Positions 9,780 through 17,708 of a stretch of 64,000 nucleotides of DNA are shown here, in pieces; position 1 is the first letter of the stretch, and each line of letters opens with the position of its first letter. The DNA lies in NCBI RefSeq assembly GCF_000770585.1, contig NZ_JNCF01000002.1, positions 62,001 to 126,000 of the forward strand. Direction: 5' to 3'. Origin of the DNA: Legionella norrlandica (GTDB taxonomy: Bacteria; Pseudomonadota; Gammaproteobacteria; Legionellales; Legionellaceae). The position numbers were made by a program, and so were the translations under genes. Under the pieces are notes generated by a model. It worked only from the letters and a program-made list of their open reading frames with translations, searched no databases and had not been told where the DNA came from.

Positions 9780-11153
9780 ATGGAAAATACGCAAGCTGAA
9801 TTAAATAAGAAATTTGAGATTGATAAGCATATCCAACTTTTGCAATCTATGCAGAAGCAGCCTGTAGAATATTCTTTAATCCCTTTAGAAAAAGCTTCAT
9901 TATTAAAAAAAGCTGTAAAACGAATCCCTTTTCTTACGAAATTCTTGGAGCTTATCGATGACACAGGTGATACTGTCGTCAGAATTGGAGATCGAATTGC
10001 TGATCTGCCTAACATCCCAGGTAAAGAGTCATTAAACCATGGTTTTGCTTTTGGCGCTGTTGCGATGGCTGGTTTTGACTTTCTGAGAATCCCTATTATT
10101 TATTTAGCAGCTTATTTATTAGGTGAGGAAGTACCTATTAATTTAAATAATAATGCCCGGTGGCTTTATGCCGCAGTATTGTTAGGGTTAACGATAACTG
10201 CCGTAGCTGCCCCAGTCACTGCCCCTTATATGGCGTTTGTTATAGCGGGCATCACTTTAACAGTGAGTACATTTTTATTGGGAAAGACTCTTTATGAACG
10301 TTATCAATTAGGCAAGGAAAGAAAAGAAGTACGGGCCAGGATACGAAGTGAAGAGGATGAAATGCTTGTCATTCAAGAAAAGGCCAAGCATTTGCAATCT
10401 CTTTTGGAAAGTGCTACTCAGGAAGAAGAAATTGCAGCGATTTTATCTGAGATAGCAGTTACTCAAGAGCAATATAATGCTCAGAAAAAACAAATTCAGG
10501 ATTTAAAAAATAAAGAACTCCAATTAGATCAACAAATTAAAGCACTAGGTGTAATGAAGATTGTTGACAGGACTGTTGCTGTTGCGCTAGCTGCGCTCAC
10601 TATCGCTGGCCTGGCTACGGCATTGTTTTTCCCGCAGGTTGGAGTAGGATTATTACTTGGTATAGCAGTTTTTGGTGGTGCTTATTTGGTTGCCAGAGTG
10701 ACTAGCCCGCTAGTTATAGCATTAGGTAAGTGGATCTATAATAAATTAAAACCCTCAACAGAAGAGGACGCGGAATCACAGAAAATTATCGAACAGCCCA
10801 CATTAAGCGATAAGCAGGAGAAAAACAAGGCGATTTCTGCTCAAATTACAAGCGATTTGGTTTTGCAAGCAGAAGTTGATGAGAAGGCATCTGCTTTAGA
10901 TTTGCAGGGAGGTCACTCTGTTCATGAGTCTACTAAGGACGTATTGGTAGGCTTATCTGTCAATATGGGTACATTAAAGGAAAAAGGAAAGGCTGAAGCA
11001 ATAGAAAAAATCCAAGAAGTGCAACCAGCGAGCAGTTTACATTTCATCTCCTCATCTCCTTCAAAGGTGCGTTCAAATACACCGTTAGGAAAAGAAAATG
11101 GAGAGGATAAGGGTGAGATAGAATCAGAGTATGAGCATCCTGGCAATTCCTAA
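9780..11153 (+). CDS. Unknown multi-pass membrane protein with central coiled coil; effector candidate
   Basis: A 457-residue protein not recognised from any named family. Hydrophobic segments lie at about 89-114, 129-147, 150-170, 265-285 and 287-306. Between the third and fourth, residues 180-256 form a highly charged Glu/Gln/Lys-rich coiled coil. The last 130 residues are polar and probably disordered, ending in an acidic stretch (KENGEDKGEIESEYE) that resembles the glutamate-rich E-block of Legionella Dot/Icm translocation signals. No signal peptide is visible. It stands alone between the divergent patatin gene and a peptide transporter. Being an effector that inserts into host membranes is inference only; an inner-membrane protein of unknown role is the alternative. 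Confidence 0.75.
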   Translation: MENTQAELNKKFEIDKHIQLLQSMQKQPVEYSLIPLEKASLLKKAVKRIPFLTKFLELIDDTGDTVVRIGDRIADLPNIPGKESLNHGFAFGAVAMAGFDFLRIPIIYLAAYLLGEEVPINLNNNARWLYAAVLLGLTITAVAAPVTAPYMAFVIAGITLTVSTFLLGKTLYERYQLGKERKEVRARIRSEEDEMLVIQEKAKHLQSLLESATQEEEIAAILSEIAVTQEQYNAQKKQIQDLKNKELQLDQQIKALGVMKIVDRTVAVALAALTIAGLATALFFPQVGVGLLLGIAVFGGAYLVARVTSPLVIALGKWIYNKLKPSTEEDAESQKIIEQPTLSDKQEKNKAISAQITSDLVLQAEVDEKASALDLQGGHSVHESTKDVLVGLSVNMGTLKEKGKAEAIEKIQEVQPASSLHFISSSPSKVRSNTPLGKENGEDKGEIESEYEHPGNS

Positions 11154-11232
11154 ATTTAAATTTAAATCAGCGTTGCAAAAAACATAAATTTCCTTTAAGT
11201 TAAAATTTTATTCTAACAAGGAATGTAAAGTC

Positions 11233-12735
11233 ATGTTGAATTTATTTCGTGAACAACCGCGTGCATTTCACATGATTTTTATGTTGGAGCTATGGGAACG
11301 ATTTGGTTTCTATACAGTTCAAGGAATTCTTACTCTTTATTTTATTCGTTATTTAGGTTATAGCGACATAGAATCTTACTATACCTTTGGTGCTTATTCT
11401 GCTTTAGTCTATGGGATGGTGGTTATTGGAGGATATTTAGGCGACAAAATTCTTGGTACCAAAAGGACCATAGTGCTTGGACTTGTTGTACTCACCTCAG
11501 GTTATTTTTCTTTAGCAATTACTGATAAGCAGCATGTGTTTCTGGCTTTGGGATTGATCTGTGTTGGTAATGGTTTGTTTAAAGCAAACCCGTCCAATTT
11601 ATTATCCAAGTGTTATGATGATAATGACCCAAGGCTACATGGGGGTTTTACTCTTTATTATATGGCTATTAATTTAGGCAGCATGGTCGCATTATTTGTA
11701 GGGCCAGCAATATCAAGCGCTTACGGGTATTCGTATGCTTATATGATAAGTGCAATTGGGTTGATGTTGGGTATTGTGAATTACTGGTATCAGCGTCAGC
11801 ACGTGGCTCATGTCAATACAGAAGCCGATCTACGTAAAATAACTTTAGCTCATTGGGGAATGGTAATAGTAGGGGTATTAATTCTTACAACAATTTCTGC
11901 TTATCTATTACAGCATGTGATGCTTGCCAAGAATTTATTGTGGGGCATTACTCTTTTAGTAGTTGGCGCTTATGTTTATATAATGCGGAAACAAGATCAA
12001 GCTTCTTTCATGAAAATGTTAGTGGCTTTGATTTTAATGGTGGAGGCAGTAATATTTTTTACTTTATATCAGCAGATGCCCACCTCGCTAAATTTATTTG
12101 CCGTCAATAATGTGGTACCAACTTTCTTTGGTATTACTATTGATCCCCAAAGCTTCCAGGCCTTAAACCCCATATGGATAGTATTAATGAGCCCAGTTTT
12201 AGCCTATTTTTATAGAAAGCTGCATCAACATAATATTCTATTTTCCATACCTTTCAAATTTGCATTAGGTATGACTATGTGCGCTGTGAGCTTTTTAGTA
12301 CTATATTTCGCTCGATATTTTTATGTTGGGAATGGCATGGTTTCTTCTTGGTGGATGATTGTCAGCTATTTATTTCAAAGTCTTGGCGAATTATTAGTCT
12401 CAGCACTTGGTGTTGCGATGGTTGCTGAACTAGTTCCTTCAACTAACGCTGGTTTTGTTATGGGGATGTGGTTTTTGACCTCATCTGTTGCTGGCTTTAT
12501 TGGTGCAACAGTCGCTTCTTTTACTGCTCTTCCGGAGAATATCAAACCAGGAATTGACTCTCTATTTATTTATTCGGATGTATTTGCTTGTATTGGTCTC
12601 GTTACTTTAGTGATTGCTATTATTATGTGGTTATTATCGCCGCGGTTAAGTCGCTATATTGCAACTCCTACTCAGGAGGCGGATAACGATTTGGAGAGTG
12701 TAGAGTATTCTACAACCTATATACCTAGTCATTAG
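11233..12735 (+). CDS. POT/PTR family proton-coupled di/tripeptide transporter
   Basis: A 500-residue, about 12-14 TM major facilitator of the peptide transporter (POT/SLC15) family. The N-terminal motif ELWERFGFYTVQG matches the family's ExxERFxYY proton-coupling motif, and FKANPSNLLS on a later helix matches the PTR2 signature. Length is close to E. coli DtpA-D (about 490-500). It probably imports small peptides with protons across the inner membrane, which fits an amino-acid-consuming intracellular organism. A hairpin follows its stop codon immediately. The individual symbol (dtp type) cannot be assigned from sequence. Confidence 0.92.
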   Translation: MLNLFREQPRAFHMIFMLELWERFGFYTVQGILTLYFIRYLGYSDIESYYTFGAYSALVYGMVVIGGYLGDKILGTKRTIVLGLVVLTSGYFSLAITDKQHVFLALGLICVGNGLFKANPSNLLSKCYDDNDPRLHGGFTLYYMAINLGSMVALFVGPAISSAYGYSYAYMISAIGLMLGIVNYWYQRQHVAHVNTEADLRKITLAHWGMVIVGVLILTTISAYLLQHVMLAKNLLWGITLLVVGAYVYIMRKQDQASFMKMLVALILMVEAVIFFTLYQQMPTSLNLFAVNNVVPTFFGITIDPQSFQALNPIWIVLMSPVLAYFYRKLHQHNILFSIPFKFALGMTMCAVSFLVLYFARYFYVGNGMVSSWWMIVSYLFQSLGELLVSALGVAMVAELVPSTNAGFVMGMWFLTSSVAGFIGATVASFTALPENIKPGIDSLFIYSDVFACIGLVTLVIAIIMWLLSPRLSRYIATPTQEADNDLESVEYSTTYIPSH

Positions 12736-12757
12736 CCTCTGTTGTTTTATCAGAGGC
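12735..12757 (+). terminator. Hairpin directly after the POT transporter gene
   Basis: A 7-bp stem GCCTCTG/CAGAGGC with a T-rich 9-base loop starts at the last base of the stop codon. The downstream run is only moderately T-rich, so this is a probable rather than certain intrinsic terminator. Confidence 0.55.
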
Positions 12758-12842
12758 AATTAAATTGATTTTATAGCCCTCAGGTTTTTTATAAATCCTT
12801 TCAATGCTTATATCCTGCGGTTTTGCTGTGCTTTATTTTTCT

Positions 12843-12862
12843 CTTAATGTTAATTTAATAAA
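12843..12862 (+). promoter_or_regulatory. PmrA-like box upstream of the 12950 gene
   Basis: Two half-sites, CTTAATGTT and TTTAATAAA, are separated by AA, so the two TTAAT cores are 11 bp apart. This matches the tandem-repeat architecture described for PmrA, the response regulator controlling many Dot/Icm effector genes in Legionella (consensus half-site cTTAATatT). The first half-site has one mismatch and the second three. A TATAAA element follows at 12868-12873. In an AT-rich genome chance matches occur, so this is a candidate. Confidence 0.4.
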
Positions 12863-12949
12863 AAATGTATAAAATATGGTCTCTTAGGTTGTCTTTTATC
12901 GAAAATATACGGGTTTATTGTCCCTCGTTTCATTCAATTGGAGAAAAAA

Positions 12950-14218
12950 GTGGGGTTGGGGAAAAAAATTGAATTAAGTCAGCGCTCCCAAGAATTATTA
13001 AATGATTATTTAAATTTAAATAATTCAGAATCTTCTAGTGTACAAAATATCACTTCGCCTATTGATTTTTCAGTCTTAATTCAATTACTAACAAGAGAAT
13101 TTTCAAAACCTCCCAAAGTTCCCAAAGAAATAAAAAAGAAAAGAGAATTTATTTTAGCCGCTATGCGTGCTGAATTACTGCGTGATTTGAATGCTTCATT
13201 AAATACCACAATAAGTCAGGAAGCTAAGCCAGTTGAACAGGAAACTCCTTGGTACAACAAATTAAAATTTTGGTTTTTAGCGATGGCTGGGACATTAGTA
13301 GCAGCCTGTGAAGGATTCGATAGTATTTCAACAATGATGGTTGCTTTGTCTTTCCCGGCATGGCTTGTACTTGCAGGAGGTATTTTATTTTCCATCTTAT
13401 CAGTTGTTGTATTTTATGGGTTTGATTTGGTCCAAGTTTCCCAAAATGTGGGAATAAAGTTAACAGATGCTCCCAAATTATTGGATATTTACCTCTTGCA
13501 AATGGAAGAGATCAAAGCAATTAGGAGAAAAATTAGTGGTAATAGCTTTGCATTGATGTCTACCGAAGAATTAGATGAATTAAAACGAACTGTTAGCATG
13601 CTTCAAATTCATGTGAAGTCATTGATCAAGACTAGTAAACAGTTTGATGAAGCGCTAAATAGTCGAAAAATGAATATTTCTAAAGCAGTGATTTCCGGAA
13701 TATCAGGGGTATTATTTTTTGGAGGAGGTTTTTTTGCTGGACAATCAGTGGCTTTATATTTGTTCGCTCTGTTTATGACGTCAGTGACGCCTGCTTTTTG
13801 GCCTGTAATATTGTTTAGTGTGGTTGTTGGTTTAGCTGCGTTCAGTTTATATTGGTATGTTCAACGCGTTGGGGTGAATAAGCTGGTTAGTGAATGGTTC
13901 GGGCTAGATGAAGATAAGATAGAGAAATTATGTGGTAAATCCAATTTAGATAAAGAACTAAAAAAATTAGACAATTTACAAGAAAAGATAATGACCACCT
14001 CGAATTTGATCTCCGAGGTTACTCATTTAAAGGGCAAGCTTACAAAGCTTGAAGAACAAATTGTTAATATTCCCTCAGATGAAGTTTCTGATGCCTCAAA
14101 AGAGAAGTCATTAAAAACAAGCTCCAATATTTATTCTTTTCATTTTAATTCTGCCAATCAGACGAGCCATTCTTGCGAGCAGACACTTGATGCTGCTTCT
14201 GGTTATGGTATGAACTAG
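12950..14218 (+). CDS. Unknown membrane protein with two TM pairs; effector candidate
   Basis: A 422-residue protein from a GTG start at 12950, chosen because GGAG lies six bases upstream; the frame also opens at TTG 12938. Two hydrophobic hairpins are visible, at about residues 110-160 (WFLAMAGTLVAACEGF onward) and 250-310 (ISGVLFFGGGFFAGQS onward), separated by a charged helical stretch with coiled-coil character (about 190-245). A second coiled coil occupies about 335-385 and the C-terminus is Ser/Asn-rich. No family is recognised. Its architecture (two TM pairs flanking coiled coils) resembles the neighbouring gene at 9780, but I see no clear sequence similarity. A PmrA-like box lies upstream. 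Its 3' end overlaps the convergent gene by 74 bp. Confidence 0.75.
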   Translation: MGLGKKIELSQRSQELLNDYLNLNNSESSSVQNITSPIDFSVLIQLLTREFSKPPKVPKEIKKKREFILAAMRAELLRDLNASLNTTISQEAKPVEQETPWYNKLKFWFLAMAGTLVAACEGFDSISTMMVALSFPAWLVLAGGILFSILSVVVFYGFDLVQVSQNVGIKLTDAPKLLDIYLLQMEEIKAIRRKISGNSFALMSTEELDELKRTVSMLQIHVKSLIKTSKQFDEALNSRKMNISKAVISGISGVLFFGGGFFAGQSVALYLFALFMTSVTPAFWPVILFSVVVGLAAFSLYWYVQRVGVNKLVSEWFGLDEDKIEKLCGKSNLDKELKKLDNLQEKIMTTSNLISEVTHLKGKLTKLEEQIVNIPSDEVSDASKEKSLKTSSNIYSFHFNSANQTSHSCEQTLDAASGYGMN

Positions 14219-14936
14219 AGCCTGAATGATTTATACCATAACTGATATTGGCTAAATGCAAAGGCATATATACTAATAGAGAATTCCCTTGCAGGTAATC
14301 TGGATTGGCTGATATATAAAACTCTTTTAATTCATTACCTTCTTCACTGATTTTTGAGAACTGGCTTCTGAGCGGAACCAATGGAGAATTGACAACCATA
14401 GGATGGCTATTGGTTGAAAGCCAGCCATTTTGTTTTTTAAAAGCGTTAAGTATGGTCAATATTTGTTCTGGAACTCTTTGTGAGGGTTTAGGGTATATAA
14501 GGTCGCTCAACTGGTAGATAAATTCATAGGCTGATGGATTATTAGCAAAAGCAATATAAACTAATTCTTCCTGAGGATTAGCTAACTTATATTTTATTGC
14601 TTGAGAGATACCAGCACTTTTAGTTGATGCATCAATTTGATAATCAGGATGTAGGTAAATATAAGCAACGTAACAAGTAATCTGTTTTTTTCCAAGATCT
14701 ATAGATTGTCTGCAATTACGGCAGAAACCTGCTATTTCTTTATTTTTGCCATAAAGAACGGTTAATTCTCCATCTAAATCGGGTTGAATAATTAAGCGAA
14801 TGAATTCTTCTTGGTTTGCCAGATGATAATATTGTGAGAGGAAGCAATATAATTTTTCCATTAACTGCGGAGAAATTTTTTTACATTTTTCATCCATAAT
14901 GTAGGAATGAATTGCTGTTATATCATGTTTCTTCAT
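14145..14936 (-). CDS. Unknown protein with GNAT acetyltransferase-like core; effector candidate
   Basis: A 263-residue protein with a strong start: GGAGGG five bases before ATG at 14936. Residues about 57-150 read like a GNAT fold: a strand LTVLYGKNKEIAGFCR, a strand TCYVAYIYLHPDYQ, a helix with SAGISQAIKYKL, then LVYIAFANNPSAYEFIY, the typical place for the N-acetyltransferase C-terminal motif. The canonical Q/RxxGxG/A loop is only partly matched (about residues 105-112), so enzymatic activity is uncertain. The C-terminal 60 residues are Ser/Gln/Asn-rich. The gene is next to the ADP-ribosyltransferase candidate on the same strand. I recall Lem-type effectors near this locus in L. pneumophila but cannot match this one to a name. 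Confidence 0.65.
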   Translation of the reverse strand: MKKHDITAIHSYIMDEKCKKISPQLMEKLYCFLSQYYHLANQEEFIRLIIQPDLDGELTVLYGKNKEIAGFCRNCRQSIDLGKKQITCYVAYIYLHPDYQIDASTKSAGISQAIKYKLANPQEELVYIAFANNPSAYEFIYQLSDLIYPKPSQRVPEQILTILNAFKKQNGWLSTNSHPMVVNSPLVPLRSQFSKISEEGNELKEFYISANPDYLQGNSLLVYMPLHLANISYGINHSGSSSYHNQKQHQVSARKNGSSDWQN

Positions 14937-15048
14937 TTGTTCCCTCCATTGAACATTGATTCGCTTAATTTATCCATAAATTATCTTATAGCGAATAACA
15001 GATAAAAATGTGCAGTCCACAATAAATATAGACGTATTCTCATTTTTG

Positions 15049-15975
15049 TCAAAAAAACGGTTTCTTTAACTCCATCTCTTTTGTAAGAAAATCTTCATTA
15101 CTGATTGCTTCAATCTCTAGTGCTTTGGTATGAGAGGTATCAAGTTGCATATACTCTGCTACTCTACGATAAAAGGCATTTTGCTTAGTTTGAAAAGCTT
15201 TTATTAATTCAACATCTTCCGTATTTCTGATATCATAAGCAGTTTCATAGAATGTTTTTAATAAATCCTCATAATCTTCTTTTAATTCTTGAGGGAGCAA
15301 GTTTTGGTCAATGTAAAGGGGATTATATTCTATATTAATACTTAACCCATCTCGTGTTACACGCATCAGGACAGCAGAGGCATGGACAGAGCTAATGGTT
15401 ATTTCGCCTTCATGACTATAATTAACGAGTTGCCCACCGGCATCCACATCGACACTCTCTGTATAGTCCTGAGCATATCGTTGATTTTTCGGAACATTGA
15501 CTAGATCAACCACAATCATTAGATGTGATTTAGGCAGATAATTGGAAAAAGAAAGTCCCATACCTAGTTTAGCTGTTGTGGAGACACCACGAACATCACC
15601 TTTTCGATGTTTTTTTACAGACTCTTTCGTTTCTTCTAATTTTACTTGTTTGGATTCGTCATAAACAACTAAAGGCTTTCGTCCGATAAGCCCTGCCAAA
15701 GCAATATTTATCGGGTCTTTAGTTTCTCTTTTCTGCATCCCTCGAAATACGAGCCTTTCATATTTGGCGTTCATTAAGAAATTAAATGCGTTATCAAATT
15801 CCGGATCTAGAATTTTCTTTCCTCGAAAAGTAGTTGTAGGGAAGCAGTGACTGCTAAAAATCCATTTTTCTTGTTTTGTTGATGGATAATAATCTCTCTT
15901 AGATGCCCCAGTCCATAAACTACGTCGAGCTACTGGTGGATTTTTCTGAAAAAATGGGCCACTAGATCTTTTCAT
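15049..15975 (-). CDS. Candidate mono-ADP-ribosyltransferase (R-S-E class), effector-like
   Basis: A 308-residue protein; ATG at 15975 is preceded by GGAG at six bases. The order and spacing of motifs fit the R-S-E group of ADP-ribosyltransferases: R78 in ERLVFRGM, the S-T-T motif at 132-134 (RGVSTTAKLG), then E189 and E191 in SHEGEITIS, with strand-like segments HLMIVVDLV and ASAVLMRV where the fold expects them. These residues would bind NAD+ and catalyse transfer, usually to Arg. The C-terminal 20 residues are acidic then hydrophobic (SNEDFLTKEMELKKPFF), like Dot/Icm signals. No signal peptide. It lies downstream of hda across a 199-bp gap with its own plausible promoter. The ART call is motif-based inference, fairly strong; the target is unknown. 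Confidence 0.65.
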   Translation of the reverse strand: MKRSSGPFFQKNPPVARRSLWTGASKRDYYPSTKQEKWIFSSHCFPTTTFRGKKILDPEFDNAFNFLMNAKYERLVFRGMQKRETKDPINIALAGLIGRKPLVVYDESKQVKLEETKESVKKHRKGDVRGVSTTAKLGMGLSFSNYLPKSHLMIVVDLVNVPKNQRYAQDYTESVDVDAGGQLVNYSHEGEITISSVHASAVLMRVTRDGLSINIEYNPLYIDQNLLPQELKEDYEDLLKTFYETAYDIRNTEDVELIKAFQTKQNAFYRRVAEYMQLDTSHTKALEIEAISNEDFLTKEMELKKPFF

Positions 15976-16174
15976 GACTTGCTCCAGAAAATAGACGTTT
16001 TGACAATTTACAACTAAAGTGTAGAATTTATAGAAGCATAGATCAAATTGTGATCTTATGGTTGATTCTAATTTGAATACAGTTGAGATAAATTGGAATG
16101 GACAGATATATTGCTCTCAGAATTAAGTTTAATGATCCTACGGATGAGTTTCCAGAAAACATACTAAAAATCTT

Positions 16175-16867
16175 TTATATATTCAAAATATCCTTAACAA
16201 AGGGTATTGTGATTTTACGGTGAGCTTCCAAAGAGGCATCGTCTAATCGATTGAGAAGTTGGTATAAGTCATGCATGTTTCGAGAGCAACGGTTTAATAA
16301 AAATTGTCCCACACTCTCAGGTATCTCAAATCCGCGTTTTGCTGCACGCATTTTGAGGGTACTTATTTTTTCATCATCATTTAACTCATTGAGTTGAATA
16401 ACTAATCCCCAGCTTAATCTGGAGCGTAAGTCTGCGAGTTTAATGTGGCAGTTTATTGGTGGTTGATTTCCAGAAATAATTAAAAGCGATTCCTCCGAAT
16501 CTTTTATCTTGTTGTATAGATGGAATAAAGCTTCTTCCCACTTCGAATCATTAGCAATGGCATTAATATCATCGATACAAATTAAGGTTTGATCTTCTAG
16601 TCCTTCAATACTTTGTGGCCCCCATTCTTTTAGAAAAGTTAGGGGCAGATAAATTGCAGATTGGGTTAAATTGATGGCCTGGCAACAAGCTTGCAGTAAA
16701 TGAGATTTACCACTTCCTTGGGGTCCCCATAGGTAGAGTAATCTATCAGTTTTTAAAGTAAGCATGGCCATCAGTTGTTGTTGCAGCAAAATGTTACTTC
16801 CCCAATTAAAATTACTGAGGGTTGCTTCATCATTTAATTTTATTGCTAAAGCCAATTGTTTATTCAT
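16175..16867 (-). CDS. hda: DnaA regulatory inactivator Hda (DnaA-like AAA+ protein)
   Basis: A 230-residue protein from the ATG at 16865-16867, one base after the pgsA stop. The N-terminus carries QLALAI at residues 4-9, a plausible beta-clamp-binding motif as in E. coli Hda. Walker A GPQGSGKS is at 48-55 and a Walker B ICIDDIN follows near residue 95; the C-terminal arginine-finger and sensor II regions resemble DnaA domain III. No DNA-binding domain IV is present, which separates it from DnaA. Hda with the sliding clamp stimulates DnaA-ATP hydrolysis to prevent re-initiation. The longer frame starting at 16921 would overlap pgsA and is not supported. Confidence 0.9.
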   Translation of the reverse strand: MNKQLALAIKLNDEATLSNFNWGSNILLQQQLMAMLTLKTDRLLYLWGPQGSGKSHLLQACCQAINLTQSAIYLPLTFLKEWGPQSIEGLEDQTLICIDDINAIANDSKWEEALFHLYNKIKDSEESLLIISGNQPPINCHIKLADLRSRLSWGLVIQLNELNDDEKISTLKMRAAKRGFEIPESVGQFLLNRCSRNMHDLYQLLNRLDDASLEAHRKITIPFVKDILNI

Positions 16868-16868
16868 T

Positions 16869-17423
16869 TTATAATTCTTTAGGTGACCAAGCCTTCCTGC
16901 CCCAGGTCCAAATATAATCAATGTAAGAAGTTGTGGTTGTAAAAGCTGTCAAATAGATTAGGATATTGACTAAATCATAAGGGAATTTAAAGTAAGCTAA
17001 TTGAAATAGGCATAGAGTGACCAAAGCTAATTGGAAGCCTGTATTGAGCTTGCTTAGGCGTGTCGGCTCGAAATCCAGCTTTCGTTGAATAAAATAATAC
17101 CAAGCTAATACCCCCATGGATATGGTAAAATCTCGTAAAAAAACAAGAAGTACTAACCACCAAGGCAAAGAGTCTAATAGGGCTAGGGAGATAAAACTGG
17201 AGGCGACGAGGAGTTTGTCTGCAAGAGGATCCACAAAAGAACCAAAAAAGCTTTGCCAATGAAAATGTCTTGCTAGCCATCCATCCAAACCATCAGTTAA
17301 TCCTGCTATGATAAAAATGTAAAATGCTTTAACGTATTCATGGTGGAATAAATACGTTAAAAATGGAACAATTAGAATTAATCGCAGCAATGTTAAAGTA
17401 TTGGGAATATGTTTTAATATCAT
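16869..17423 (-). CDS. pgsA: CDP-alcohol phosphatidyltransferase, likely phosphatidylglycerophosphate synthase
   Basis: A 184-residue membrane enzyme. The complete CDP-alcohol phosphotransferase motif D47-G-x2-A-R-x8-G61-x3-D65-x3-D69 is visible. The start at ATG 17423 gives MILKHIPNTLTLLRLILI, which aligns with PgsA N-termini (IPTLLTLFRVILI in E. coli, 182 residues); an ATG at 17459 would add 12 residues. Five or more hydrophobic segments follow. It would make phosphatidylglycerophosphate from CDP-diacylglycerol and glycerol-3-phosphate. Its stop is followed after one base by the hda start, so the two are coupled. Another CDP-alcohol transferase (for example cardiolipin or phosphatidylcholine synthesis) is less likely from the N-terminus. 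Confidence 0.83.
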   Translation of the reverse strand: MILKHIPNTLTLLRLILIVPFLTYLFHHEYVKAFYIFIIAGLTDGLDGWLARHFHWQSFFGSFVDPLADKLLVASSFISLALLDSLPWWLVLLVFLRDFTISMGVLAWYYFIQRKLDFEPTRLSKLNTGFQLALVTLCLFQLAYFKFPYDLVNILIYLTAFTTTTSYIDYIWTWGRKAWSPKEL

Positions 17424-17708
17424 CTGTCGTACGATAATTTGTCCCCTCACATTTTTCATTAGCGGAGGAGGGATATAATATTATGCCAACAATACTCTAT
17501 ATATAGATCTCTTGCTTTAAATTGAGTCCACATTGCAGGCACGAGATCTAGTATTTGAGTGCTCAAATGGCGCATTGATCCTAAAGAAGCAGTTGACTTG
17601 CAGCGAGCAAGAGTATCGTGCTGTATTTAGGATTATAAGGTAGTTTATACAATACCACTGCCTCTGTCACGTTATTACGAAATCAAAATGAGTGATAGTT
17701 AGTTCTTA
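17424..17708. other. Intergenic region between frgA and pgsA
   Basis: About 285 bp without a convincing gene. It should hold the pgsA promoter and the 3' end of the frgA transcript. I see no clear intrinsic terminator, RNA gene or repeat. Confidence 0.4.
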
